Positions 7,297 to 15,424 of a stretch of DNA of 22,806 bases are shown in pieces; position 1 is the stretch's first letter; every line of letters begins with the position of its first letter. Origin of the DNA: Moraxellaceae bacterium UBA2031 (GTDB lineage: Bacteria > Pseudomonadota > Gammaproteobacteria > Pseudomonadales > Moraxellaceae). The position numbers were made by a program, and so were the translations under genes. The DNA lies in NCBI GenBank assembly GCA_002333145.1, contig DDBN01000057.1:3815-26620 (forward strand). Reading direction: 5' to 3'. The notes beneath the pieces are model-generated. The model was not told the DNA's origin and did not search any database. It saw only the letters and a program-made list of their open reading frames with translations.

Positions 7297-9732
7297 ATGA
7301 TAAAGCTTAAGAAAGCCAGCTGGTATGAGCGTATTATCGTCATTTTGGCTTTTCCATTTTGTGGTTTGCTCCTCATTCTGGCCGGCCTGTATCTCTATCT
7401 TGTCCCCCAGCTCCCGGACACAGATCAACTCAAAGAAATACGGTTCGAAACCCCACTGCAGGTCCTTTCTCGAGATGGCTTACTGATTGCCGAGTTCGGT
7501 GAAAAGCACACCATGCCCCTGACTTACGAGCAGATCCCCCCTCTCTATATAAAAGCTATCCTTGCCGCAGAGGACGACCGTTTCTTTGAGCACGAAGGCA
7601 TTAACTATAAAGGGCTGGCACGTGCGTTTGTCGATATTTTGCGCACGGGGGGCATTCAATCTGGTGGCTCCACCATCACCATGCAGGTTGCTAAAAACTA
7701 CTTTCTAACCCAAGAACGTACCTTTAGTCGCAAGTTCACAGAACTGCTGCTGGCCAAGGATATCGAGGACTTGCTGACTAAGCAGGAAATCATGGCACTG
7801 TACGTCAACAAGATTTTCCTGGGTCATCGCGCCTATGGTATCGGTGCGGCGGCGAAAGTTTATTACAACAAGAACATCAATGAATTAACGCTTGCCGAGC
7901 TTGCCATGATTGCCGGCCTGCCCAAAGCACCATCAAAATACAATCCGGTCAATAACCCCAAGCGCGCCATGATTCGCCGCGACTGGATTTTGGGACGTAT
8001 GCTAGAGCTCGGCTACATAAAGCAGGATCAATACGACTTAGCTATAAAAGCACCTGTCGGCCTCAACTTTCGCGCCACCTTTGCCGAGGTAAACGCTCCT
8101 TGGCTGGCGGAAATGGCACGAGAGGCACTGGTAGACCGCTTTGGAGAGAGTATTTATAGCTCAGGCTACAAGGTTTACACCACGGTCACATCGGTGCGTC
8201 AGAATGCGGCCTCACAAGCGGTTATTAACGGACTGCTGGCCTATGATCGTCGCCATGGCTGGCGTGGTGCGGAGGCCCATGGAGAAGATCAGCTGGCCTT
8301 CCGCTATCCGGTTGGCGGACTTCAAGCGGCACGAATCACTGCAATTAAAGAAAAGTCAGCTACCGCCGTATTCAAGAATGGCACTGAATTAGAGCTGGAC
8401 TGGGAGGCCATGCGCTGGGCTCGCCCTTATATCAGCGTCAATCAAGTTGGTCCTCTGCCAAAAAAAGCAGCCGATATATTGGCTGTGGATGACATTGTTC
8501 GTGTGCGACTCAATGCCAGCGGTGCTTGGGAGTTAGTACAAGTGCCTTCCGTTCAGGGACAGTTGGTTGCGCTGAACCAGGACACCGGTGCGATTGAAGC
8601 AGTTGTGGGTGGCTTTGACTTCACTGAAAGCAAGTTCAACCGCTCATTGCAAGGCTGGCGGCAGGCCGGCTCTACGTTAAAACCTTTCATCTACTCACTG
8701 GCATTGGAACGCGGCTATACCCCAGCTAGCCTGGTCAATGACTCACCGTTAAGCTTTGGCGAAGGCAGTAATGCATGGCGTCCCAGCAATTCAGACGGCC
8801 AATTTTATGGCCCGATTCGCCTGCGTCGGGCGCTATATCAGTCTCGCAATTTGGTATCGATCCGCCTGCTACAGTCAGTTGGCATCGACAATGCGCGCAG
8901 CTACATGATGCGCTTCGGCTTTCCGCGGGATCGCATGCAGCGCAACCTGACCCTCGCATTGGGCTCCGCAGAAGTTTTGCCAGTACAAATGGCAGCAGCC
9001 TATGCGGCTTTTGCCAATGGTGGCTTCCATGTCACGCCGTACTTCATCGCAAAGGTCAAAGACAACAAGGGCAATGTACTGTTCCAGTCCACTCCGGAAA
9101 GAGTGTGCCGTGAGTGTGAAAACCTGCCCGCCAACGAACCCGTACCCGAGCCAGTTGCCACTGAAATTACCGGAGAAGGGGACGCCATTACGGTGACAGA
9201 GCCCCCTCCACCCGCCATGCCTTTTGTGCCGGACTACCCGGTTGCCTCTCGCATCATGAGTGCCCGTGCGGCATGGCAAATCCAATCTATTCTGAGGGAT
9301 GTGGTTGCACGCGGCACAGGGCGCGCGGCGCTGAGCCTAGGCCGAGGCGATCTTGCTGGCAAAACCGGCACCACCAATGATGCCAAAGATGCTTGGTTTG
9401 CAGGTTTTGGCGGCAAAATAGTGGCAATCACCTGGGTGGGCTTTGATCAGCCCAAGACCTTGGGCCGCATGGAGTATGGTGGCTATGCCGCCTTGCCGTT
9501 GTGGAATGGCTTTATGGGCCCCGCACTATCCGGCGTACCCGAATATCATCCTGGCCTGCCAATGGGACTGGTGCCTGTTCGCGTAAAAATGAGCACCGGC
9601 CAACGCACTTCGGATGATGATCCCGATGGCTATACCGACTGGCTGCAAGTAGAAAAAGTGCCCGCCGCACCGATTCGCGGGCCTGAATCGGAGACCACAG
9701 AGCCTCAAGCGGCTCCGGAAGATCTCTTTTAA
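7297..9732 (+). CDS. mrcA: Penicillin-binding protein 1A (bifunctional transglycosylase/transpeptidase)
   Basis: Class A PBP that polymerises and cross-links peptidoglycan in the periplasm, anchored in the inner membrane. It has 811 residues, normal for PBP1A. A short basic cytoplasmic tail precedes a membrane anchor at about 13-35. The glycosyltransferase-51 domain follows (about 60-235), with catalytic Glu92 in ILAAEDDRFFEHEG and the SGGSTITMQVAKN motif. An OB-like insert lies around 320-420. The transpeptidase domain carries Ser459 in STLK, the SRN triad at 516-518 and KTGTT at 689-693. A proline-rich stretch around 610-645 is an internal linker. The gene is divergent from pilM, a neighbour it also has in other Pseudomonadales, and ends in a terminator shared with rpmE. 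ATG at 7297 gives the expected MIKLKK tail although its ribosome-binding site is weak. Confidence 0.97.
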   Translation: MIKLKKASWYERIIVILAFPFCGLLLILAGLYLYLVPQLPDTDQLKEIRFETPLQVLSRDGLLIAEFGEKHTMPLTYEQIPPLYIKAILAAEDDRFFEHEGINYKGLARAFVDILRTGGIQSGGSTITMQVAKNYFLTQERTFSRKFTELLLAKDIEDLLTKQEIMALYVNKIFLGHRAYGIGAAAKVYYNKNINELTLAELAMIAGLPKAPSKYNPVNNPKRAMIRRDWILGRMLELGYIKQDQYDLAIKAPVGLNFRATFAEVNAPWLAEMAREALVDRFGESIYSSGYKVYTTVTSVRQNAASQAVINGLLAYDRRHGWRGAEAHGEDQLAFRYPVGGLQAARITAIKEKSATAVFKNGTELELDWEAMRWARPYISVNQVGPLPKKAADILAVDDIVRVRLNASGAWELVQVPSVQGQLVALNQDTGAIEAVVGGFDFTESKFNRSLQGWRQAGSTLKPFIYSLALERGYTPASLVNDSPLSFGEGSNAWRPSNSDGQFYGPIRLRRALYQSRNLVSIRLLQSVGIDNARSYMMRFGFPRDRMQRNLTLALGSAEVLPVQMAAAYAAFANGGFHVTPYFIAKVKDNKGNVLFQSTPERVCRECENLPANEPVPEPVATEITGEGDAITVTEPPPPAMPFVPDYPVASRIMSARAAWQIQSILRDVVARGTGRAALSLGRGDLAGKTGTTNDAKDAWFAGFGGKIVAITWVGFDQPKTLGRMEYGGYAALPLWNGFMGPALSGVPEYHPGLPMGLVPVRVKMSTGQRTSDDDPDGYTDWLQVEKVPAAPIRGPESETTEPQAAPEDLF

Positions 9733-9747
9733 GCAAATACCAGACGT

Positions 9748-9777
9748 AAAAAAGCCCGGTAGATACCGGGCTTTTTT
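9748..9777. terminator. Bidirectional rho-independent terminator between mrcA and rpmE
   Basis: Six A, then GCCCGGTA, loop GA, TACCGGGC, then six T. The GC-rich stem is perfect and is flanked by A and T tracts, so it works as a terminator on both strands. It starts 16 bases after the mrcA stop and lies 17 bases past the rpmE stop, exactly between the convergent genes. Confidence 0.93.
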
Positions 9778-9793
9778 ATTGCTTCGGGAAGGA

Positions 9794-10012
9794 TTAAGCC
9801 TTCTTGAAGCTGCGAGCACCGAAGCGCTGCTTGAACTTGTCGATACGACCACCAGTATCCAAAACCTTCTGGGTGCCTGTGTAGAACGGGTGGCAGGCGC
9901 CGCAAACATCAAGGTGAATGTTCTTACCCATGGTGGAGCGGGTCTTGATCACGTTACCGCATGAGCAGGTAGCGGTGATTTCGGTGTATTCGGGGTGAAT
10001 GCCAACTTTCAT
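9794..10012 (-). CDS. rpmE: 50S ribosomal protein bL31 (zinc-binding type)
   Basis: Large-subunit ribosomal protein that bridges the subunits through the central protuberance. It has 72 residues and starts MKVGIHPEYTEI, the family signature. Four zinc-ligand cysteines are present: Cys16 and Cys18 in CSC, Cys37 and Cys40 in CGAC. It is therefore the 'C+' form that is the default under zinc-replete conditions, as distinct from the cysteine-free paralogue usually controlled by Zur. The conserved HPFYTG and the Lys/Arg-rich tail RIDKFKQRFG are visible. Translation starts at ATG 10012, with GGAG 8 bases upstream. A long leader of perhaps 150 bases or more precedes it. It is divergent from the haemoglobin gene and convergent with mrcA. 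Confidence 0.98.
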   Translation of the reverse strand: MKVGIHPEYTEITATCSCGNVIKTRSTMGKNIHLDVCGACHPFYTGTQKVLDTGGRIDKFKQRFGARSFKKA

Positions 10013-10103
10013 TTTTTAATCTCCAGAGAATGGTTAATGAGTCGTCGCCCCCCTGCGTCAGATAATCAGTAGCAGGAACGACAGACACACTCTCTTTTGG
10101 CCC

Positions 10104-10128
10104 ACCCAGACAGTCGCTTCGTCTGAGC
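10104..10128 (-). promoter_or_regulatory. Hairpin in the rpmE leader
   Basis: In the rpmE sense, GCTCAGAC, nine-base loop, GTCTGGGT. As RNA all eight positions can pair (two are G-U). It lies about 92-116 bases before the rpmE start. In E. coli the rpmE leader is reported to mediate feedback by bL31. Whether this hairpin does so is inference from position alone. Confidence 0.35.
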
Positions 10129-10192
10129 TAAGCGCAACAAGGGCGCGAATACTATCAGGAGCATGCGCACGAATCCATACACACTATAACTA

Positions 10193-10204
10193 ACCTTATA
10201 AGGT
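10193..10204. promoter_or_regulatory. Perfect 12-bp palindrome between rpmE and the haemoglobin gene
   Basis: ACCTTATAAGGT reads the same on both strands. It sits in the divergent region where the rpmE promoter is expected. A TATAGT -10-like box on the minus strand lies about 10 bases downstream of it in the rpmE direction. It could be an operator. No regulator is assignable. The match to a Zur box is poor. Confidence 0.3.
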
Positions 10205-10246
10205 CAGAATTCGCTCGGGGGCGCAGTGGCAGGTAAAATGCCTGAT

Positions 10247-10274
10247 TAACCCCTCTGCCCTATAGTCGGGGTTA
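10247..10274. promoter_or_regulatory. Inverted repeat over the -10 region of the haemoglobin gene (candidate operator)
   Basis: TAACCCC (10247-10253), 14-base spacer, GGGGTTA (10268-10274): a perfect 7-bp dyad. The spacer contains TATAGT at 10261-10266, the only -10-like box suitably placed for the haemoglobin gene, which would start transcription near 10272. No good -35 is visible. A dyad covering -10 and +1 is a classic repressor position, but this is inference. Confidence 0.42.
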
Positions 10275-10299
10275 CACCCGCAATGCAGGACATTCTCTC

Positions 10300-10710
10300 A
10301 TGCTGGATATTGCTGAAAATATCGGCCGTGAACGGGTCGCTAGGATCGTCAACGTGTTCTATGAGCGTATTCAGGCTCATCCGACGCTGCAAGGACCGTT
10401 TGCCATCGTGCACGACTGGCCTGTACATGAGGAAATACTGACCCATTTTTGGTGGGTTACGCTGGGCGGTAAACGCTATCTAGACTACCCCTACGCCGTT
10501 GCCCGCAAACACAATGAGGCAGGCTTCACCCCAGAGCTGCTGGTGGATTGGTTAGCGCTTTTCCGTGAGGTGATCAACAACGAACTCCCAACCGACTTGG
10601 CCACCGGCTGGATACAGCGCGCCGAGATGATCGGGCAATCGCTAACTTATATGCATGAAGTTGCCACCCGAGGCGGCATGGCACGACCGGGAACAGGACA
10701 TCCCGCCTGA
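10300..10710 (+). CDS. Group 3 truncated haemoglobin
   Basis: Small cytosolic haem protein of the 2-on-2 globin superfamily. It has 136 residues. Group 3 features are visible: VNVFYERIQAHPTLQGPF near the start with Tyr21 at the B10 position, an E-helix segment WPVHEEILTHFW with His43 near E7, proximal haem ligand His71 in ARKHNEAGFT (F8), and Trp84 in VDWLALFREVI (G8). Such proteins bind O2 and NO and are linked to nitrosative or redox stress in some bacteria, but the physiological role of group 3 members is often unclear. The ATG at 10300 has CAGGA 9 bases upstream. It is followed 25 bases later by priA and may be co-transcribed with it. The Gly/Pro-rich last 15 residues are probably disordered. 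Confidence 0.85.
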   Translation: MLDIAENIGRERVARIVNVFYERIQAHPTLQGPFAIVHDWPVHEEILTHFWWVTLGGKRYLDYPYAVARKHNEAGFTPELLVDWLALFREVINNELPTDLATGWIQRAEMIGQSLTYMHEVATRGGMARPGTGHPA

Positions 10711-10735
10711 ACCGCAACCTGATAAGCTAAGCGCC

Positions 10736-12946
10736 ATGACAAGGCGTTACCTGCAACTGGCCCTGCCGTCACCGCTGCGCCAGACGTTTGACTACATCCT
10801 TCCCGCGAAAATGGACCCGCCGCCTCCCGTGGGGGCACGCGTTCGGGTGCCATTCGGCAAACAAACCCTCACCGGAATTGTGCTGGCCATTACGGAGCAC
10901 GCGTCTATTGATGAAAGCCGGCTGCGGCCCGCTGAGGAGGCCTTGGATAACGAACCGGTGCTGCCGGACAGCCTATTTCGTTTGTTGCGCTGGGCGGCCG
11001 ACTACTATCAGCACCCTGTGGGTGAAGTCTTCGATACTGCTTTGCCCATTTTGTTACGTCAGGGCGAGCCACTGGCAGCGCCAGGTGAAACCCGCTGGGT
11101 GGCCACGCGACTGGGGCAACTGTATCCCCTCGACGGCACCATTAAACGAGCCCCAAAACAAGTCGCCGCACTGACCACCTTGCGCGCCTATCCCGATGGC
11201 ATTATCCCGCCATTGCTGGCCAGCCTGGGGGTTGAACGGCCTACACTACTGGCCCTCGAAAAGAAGGGATTGGCAGAGCCTGTCACACTGACACCTCCTG
11301 CACAGGAAAAAGCCTCTGCCCTTTTGAAAGAGCCTCCCTTGACGCTCAATGCGGAGCAACAGGCGGCTGTTTCCGCAATAAATAATAATCTTGGTGTGTT
11401 CAAACCCTTCCTTCTGTTTGGTGTGACCGGATCGGGGAAAACCGAGGTCTACCTGCAAGCCATTGCGGCCACTCTGGCGCGGGGTGAACAGGCGCTGGTT
11501 TTGGTACCGGAAATAGGGCTCACTCCGCAAATAGTGACGCGCTTCAAAGCCCGCTTTCAGACGGAGATTGCCGTGTTGCACTCCGCGCGTAACGAACGCG
11601 AGCGCATGGACGCTTGGCGTGCGGCACGGTCGGGTCGTGCGGGCATCGTGATTGGCACTCGCTCAGCCGTATTCACCCCACTGGCACGCCCTGGCTTGCT
11701 TATCGTTGATGAAGAGCACGACCTTTCCTTCAAGCAGCACGAAGGGTTTCGTTATCACGCTCGCGACTTAGCCGTGCGTCGTGCTCAACTGGAAGGCATC
11801 CCTATTGTGCTGGGCTCGGCCACCCCGGCACTGGAATCACTGGCCAATGCCAAGGCCGAGCGTTACGCGCTATTGCGACTAAAAGAACGGGCGGCGAATG
11901 CCCGTGAGCCCGACTTTAAACTGATTGACCTGCGCCATCAGCCCACCCGAGAAGGCTTTACCGACAGCCTGCTCAAGGCCATGGCGACCACTCTGCAAAA
12001 AGGCGAGCAGGTTCTCGTCTTTCTTAACCGGCGTGGCTATGCGCCGGTATTGCTCTGCCATGACTGCGGATGGCATGCGAAATGCCGGCGTTGTGATGCC
12101 CGACCTACCCTGCACCGCAATCCAGTACGCTTGCACTGTCATCATTGTGGCGCTGAAGGCGCACCGCCCCGCGCCTGCCCCTCTTGTGGATCGGTTGACC
12201 TGCGGCCAGTAGGTCTGGGAACGGAGCGCGTGGAGGACTTGTTACGTGCACGCTTTCCATCCGTGCCACTGTTCCGCATCGACCGCGACAGCACTCGCCG
12301 TAAGGATGCCTTGAGTAACATCACCAACGCCATTCATGGCAGTGAAGCCGCCATTCTTGTCGGCACTCAGATGCTGGCGAAGGGCCACCACTTCCCCCGC
12401 GTAACGCTAGTGGCGCTACTGGACATGGATGGCGGCCTGTTCGGGGCTGATTTTCGTGCGGCCGAGCACACTGCCCAATTAATACTGCAAGTAGCCGGAC
12501 GGGCCGGACGGGCCGAAAGACCCGGGTTGGTGCTACTGCAAACCCACCAGCCGGAACATCCTCTCCTGCACGAACTGATCACCCAAGGGTATTCGGCCTT
12601 TGCTGAGCGCGCGCTGAGTGAGCGCCAGCTATTGTCCTTCCCTCCCTATGGCCGTCTGGTGCTATTTCGCGCCGAAGCCACTCAGGCCGAGCTGCCTTCC
12701 GCTTTTCTGCAGTCGGTTATTGATGCCGCTGAATCGCTGGGGCACCCCGAGGTACAACGCTGGGGCCCTGTACCCGCGCCGATGGAGCGTCGTGCCGGCC
12801 GCTTCCGGGCACATTTATTGCTCCAGTCTGCAGAGCGTGCCCCGCTCCGCGAACTGGTTTCCGCACTGATCCCGCTGGTGAATACGCTTCCCAATGCCCG
12901 TAAGGTGCGCTGGTCAGTTGATATAGACCCACAGGATCTGTCTTAA
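10736..12946 (+). CDS. priA: Primosomal replication-restart helicase PriA
   Basis: 3'-to-5' superfamily 2 DNA helicase that recognises stalled forks and recombination intermediates and reloads the replisome. The chosen start is ATG 10736 (736 residues, MTRRYLQLALPSPLRQTFDY), which matches the family N-terminus. The frame extends upstream to 10655, but that would overlap the haemoglobin gene by 56 bases and add 27 unrelated residues. Domains: 3'-DNA-binding domain (1-105), Walker A GVTGSGKT at 229-236, DEEH box at 325-328, eight zinc-ligand cysteines (441, 444, 450, 453, 468, 471, 481, 484), and helicase motifs QMLAKGHHFP and QVAGRAGRA. The ribosome-binding site is weak, so translation may be coupled to the upstream gene. 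Confidence 0.96.
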   Translation: MTRRYLQLALPSPLRQTFDYILPAKMDPPPPVGARVRVPFGKQTLTGIVLAITEHASIDESRLRPAEEALDNEPVLPDSLFRLLRWAADYYQHPVGEVFDTALPILLRQGEPLAAPGETRWVATRLGQLYPLDGTIKRAPKQVAALTTLRAYPDGIIPPLLASLGVERPTLLALEKKGLAEPVTLTPPAQEKASALLKEPPLTLNAEQQAAVSAINNNLGVFKPFLLFGVTGSGKTEVYLQAIAATLARGEQALVLVPEIGLTPQIVTRFKARFQTEIAVLHSARNERERMDAWRAARSGRAGIVIGTRSAVFTPLARPGLLIVDEEHDLSFKQHEGFRYHARDLAVRRAQLEGIPIVLGSATPALESLANAKAERYALLRLKERAANAREPDFKLIDLRHQPTREGFTDSLLKAMATTLQKGEQVLVFLNRRGYAPVLLCHDCGWHAKCRRCDARPTLHRNPVRLHCHHCGAEGAPPRACPSCGSVDLRPVGLGTERVEDLLRARFPSVPLFRIDRDSTRRKDALSNITNAIHGSEAAILVGTQMLAKGHHFPRVTLVALLDMDGGLFGADFRAAEHTAQLILQVAGRAGRAERPGLVLLQTHQPEHPLLHELITQGYSAFAERALSERQLLSFPPYGRLVLFRAEATQAELPSAFLQSVIDAAESLGHPEVQRWGPVPAPMERRAGRFRAHLLLQSAERAPLRELVSALIPLVNTLPNARKVRWSVDIDPQDLS

Positions 12947-12974
12947 GCCGATAGGGTTTCTGGCCGAGCTTCGC

Positions 12975-12980
12975 TACAAT
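12975..12980 (+). promoter_or_regulatory. Possible -10 box for argS
   Basis: TACAAT followed by a GC-rich discriminator, 35 bases before the argS start, in the 68-base gap after priA. No convincing -35 hexamer is found at 16-18 bases. Reported because promoters of this form are common in Pseudomonadales. Weak evidence. Confidence 0.28.
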
Positions 12981-13014
12981 CGCGCCTTCGAATTTCTGTT
13001 GTTCCGGTTGCCGT

Positions 13015-14778
13015 ATGAAAGCTCAGCTCGAAACCCTGCTCTCGCATGCCCTTGCTACCCTTAAGGCCAACGGCACTCTGCCGGCTGATTTCAGCCCTGA
13101 TCTGCAGTTCGAGCGCACCCGCGACCCATCCCATGGTGACTGGGCCTGCAATATTGCGTTGATGTCCGCAAAGGCGGCCGGCAAAAAGCCGCGTGATGTC
13201 GCTGAGCAGATCGTTGCTGCCCTGCCTGCTAGCGCGGTGGTCAGCAACGTCGAGATTGCCGGACCCGGCTTTATCAACTTTTTCCTGTCAGCCGATAGCC
13301 GCTTTGCGGTTGTGCGCCAAGTGCTGGATGACGTAAAGGCTTTTGCTTCGCCCAATATTGGCAATGGTGAAAAAGTACTGCTGGAATATGTGTCGGCCAA
13401 TCCAACCGGCCCTATGCATGTGGGCCATGGCCGTGGCGCGGCTTATGGCTCGGCACTGGCCACTATTCTTTCTGCTACAGGCTTCAACGTGCATCGCGAG
13501 TACTACATTAATGATGCTGGCCGTCAGGCTGATGTGCTTGCTGTTTCTGTGTACCTTCGCTACCTCGAAGCCTGCGGTGAAACGGTACGCATTCCATCCC
13601 GTGCGTATCCCGCTGACTATGTACGAGTTTGTGGTGAAGCTCTGCTCGCTCACGCGGGTCGCAAGTATTTCAATGAATTCTTTGATGTTGTCGATGGCTT
13701 GCCGGACGATCCGGAAGGTGATGGCGACGACATCAAAATGCAAAAAGAGGATTACCTCGACGCTATCATTAAGCGTGTGCAACTGCTGCTAGGCGAGGAA
13801 GCCTATCGCACGATGCAGGACTTTGGTCTGAATACTCAGCTCGACAGCATTCGTGCCACGCTCGATACCTTCAATGTGCAATTTGATCAGTGGTTCTCTG
13901 AGCGCACACTGGCCGAAAGTGGTGCTATCGCAAAAGCGATTACATTGTTAAGTGAGCGCGGCCATGTTTATCTGAAAGATGGTGCCACTTGGTTGGCAAC
14001 ATCAAAGTTGGGTGACGAGAAAGATCGTGTTCTGGTACGCGACAATGGGCTGCACACGTATTTTGCTGCTGATGTGGCCTATCACCTCAACAAGCTGGAT
14101 CGTGGCTTTGATTCGCTGATTGATGTTTGGGGCGCAGATCACCACGGCTATATTGCTCGCGTGCGTGCCGCCATCGAAGCGCTTACCGGGCAGGGTGATA
14201 AGTTCCACGTTGCACTTATTCAGTTCGTTACGCTGTCGTCTGGGCGCATGGGTAAACGCTCCGGTAATTTCGTTACGCTATCGCAGCTAATTGAAGAAGC
14301 CGGCAACGATGCCACACGCTTTTTCTATCTCACCCGTTCACCCGAACAGCATCTGGAATTTGATATCGACCTTGCGCGCTCGCAAAGTGCCGATAACCCG
14401 GTGTACTACCTCCAGTATGCCCACGCACGTGTTGCCAGCATGTTCCGCGAACTGGCTGAGCGCGGCTTAGTGCACAATCTTGAAGAAGGGCTTGCTGCGC
14501 TGGCTGAACTGCCAGAGAGCAATGTTGACGACCTGTTGAAGCGTCTTTCTTCATGGCCAGACATGGTGGCTAATGCTGCCCGTAATCGTGCGCCACATCT
14601 GCTCAGCTATGCGCTACGCGATCTCGCACAAGACTTTCATGCTTGGTACAACGGCAACAAGGTTCTTGTCGACGATGCCCGTGTTCGTAATGCTCGCCTG
14701 ACCTTGGCGCTGGCCGTGAAACAGGTAATCGCCAACGGTCTGAATTTGCTCGGGGTGTCTGCCCCGGAGAAAATGTAA
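13015..14778 (+). CDS. argS: Arginyl-tRNA synthetase
   Basis: Class I aminoacyl-tRNA synthetase that charges tRNA-Arg. Cytosolic, 587 residues, normal length. The N-terminal Add-1 tRNA-binding domain (about 1-95) includes RDPSHGDWACNIAL. The HIGH motif appears as HVGH at 135-138 within ANPTGPMHVGHGRGA. The KMSKS loop is degenerate, MGKRSG at 412-417 followed by NFVTL, which is common in ArgS, where arginine activation depends on tRNA. The C-terminal anticodon-binding domain starts near DNPVYYLQYAHARVASMF. The ATG at 13015 gives MKAQLETLLSHAL, as expected. It is followed after four bases by an FtsN-like SPOR gene, the usual neighbour in Pseudomonadales. Confidence 0.97.
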   Translation: MKAQLETLLSHALATLKANGTLPADFSPDLQFERTRDPSHGDWACNIALMSAKAAGKKPRDVAEQIVAALPASAVVSNVEIAGPGFINFFLSADSRFAVVRQVLDDVKAFASPNIGNGEKVLLEYVSANPTGPMHVGHGRGAAYGSALATILSATGFNVHREYYINDAGRQADVLAVSVYLRYLEACGETVRIPSRAYPADYVRVCGEALLAHAGRKYFNEFFDVVDGLPDDPEGDGDDIKMQKEDYLDAIIKRVQLLLGEEAYRTMQDFGLNTQLDSIRATLDTFNVQFDQWFSERTLAESGAIAKAITLLSERGHVYLKDGATWLATSKLGDEKDRVLVRDNGLHTYFAADVAYHLNKLDRGFDSLIDVWGADHHGYIARVRAAIEALTGQGDKFHVALIQFVTLSSGRMGKRSGNFVTLSQLIEEAGNDATRFFYLTRSPEQHLEFDIDLARSQSADNPVYYLQYAHARVASMFRELAERGLVHNLEEGLAALAELPESNVDDLLKRLSSWPDMVANAARNRAPHLLSYALRDLAQDFHAWYNGNKVLVDDARVRNARLTLALAVKQVIANGLNLLGVSAPEKM

Positions 14779-14782
14779 AACC

Positions 14783-15424
14783 ATGGCACGCGCAAAAACT
14801 CCCGCTAAACCGGTCCGCAAGAAAGCGCAGGGGGCTAGCCGCAATCCGGCCCCAAGAAAGACTTCGAAAAAATCCGGAGCACCATCTTGGCTAGTGCTTT
14901 TGGTCGGCTTGATGTTTGGTCTGTTTGTGGCCTTTCTGATTCATCTGTGGAATGGCCGAGCCGAACCCGCTGCTGGCAAGGACAAGCCAATTGCACCGAT
15001 AGAAGAGAAGCAAGTAACACTGACTGCCAAGCCCGCGGCGAACACCCCCCCCAGCGCCGCTAACGGCGCGGGGGAAGAGCCGCGTTTTGATTTCTATACC
15101 TTGCTCCCCAATCAGGAAATTCTGCCGAACAAAAAGACCACCGAAGCGGCTAGCCAGGCCGCCACAAAGGTAAAGCCGGCAGAACAAGGTGATCGCACGC
15201 CTTACTCTCTACAGGCAGGGTCGTTTCGTAGCGAAAAAGAAGCTGATCGCCGTCGTGCCGAAGTCCTGCTGTTGGGACTGCCGGTGCATACGCTTAAGGT
15301 TAGCGTAAAGCCCGGAGACGACTGGTATCGCGTCGTCGTAGGCCCGCTTAAGGGAAAGGAGGCTCTTGCTGCTGCCCGTGGCAGCCTAAAAGCCAACGGC
15401 GTCGATACGATGATCATCAAGTAG
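14783..15424 (+). CDS. FtsN-like SPOR-domain cell-division protein
   Basis: Probable bitopic divisome protein that binds denuded glycan at the septum. It has 213 residues. A Lys/Arg/Pro-rich cytoplasmic tail (1-34) is followed by one transmembrane helix at about 36-55 (WLVLLVGLMFGLFVAFLIHL). A linker contains the motif RFDFYTLLPNQEIL at 101-114, which recurs in FtsN-like proteins of this group. The C-terminal SPOR domain spans about 138-213 (YSLQAGSF ... WYRVVVGPL). The gene starts four bases after the argS stop and has no strong Shine-Dalgarno sequence, so coupling is likely. The linker contains a run of eight C at 15045-15052. It sits directly before hslVU, as in Pseudomonas. True FtsN orthology is not proven by sequence alone. 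Confidence 0.88.
   Translation: MARAKTPAKPVRKKAQGASRNPAPRKTSKKSGAPSWLVLLVGLMFGLFVAFLIHLWNGRAEPAAGKDKPIAPIEEKQVTLTAKPAANTPPSAANGAGEEPRFDFYTLLPNQEILPNKKTTEAASQAATKVKPAEQGDRTPYSLQAGSFRSEKEADRRRAEVLLLGLPVHTLKVSVKPGDDWYRVVVGPLKGKEALAAARGSLKANGVDTMIIK

Noticed and set aside
9526..9912. 128-residue minus-strand frame across the mrcA end and rpmE
   Set aside because: It runs through the strong bidirectional terminator and overlaps rpmE in another frame. No domain is visible.
10183..10206. Possible Zur box near rpmE
   Set aside because: TATAAC and TTATA pieces are present, but the symmetric Zur pattern GTTATA-N-TATAAC is not. This bL31 is the zinc-binding form, which is not usually the Zur-controlled one.
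14248..14265. Degenerate KMSKS motif in ArgS as a sign of a dead enzyme
   Set aside because: Many functional arginyl-tRNA synthetases lack a canonical KMSKS. The HIGH-type motif and all other regions are intact.
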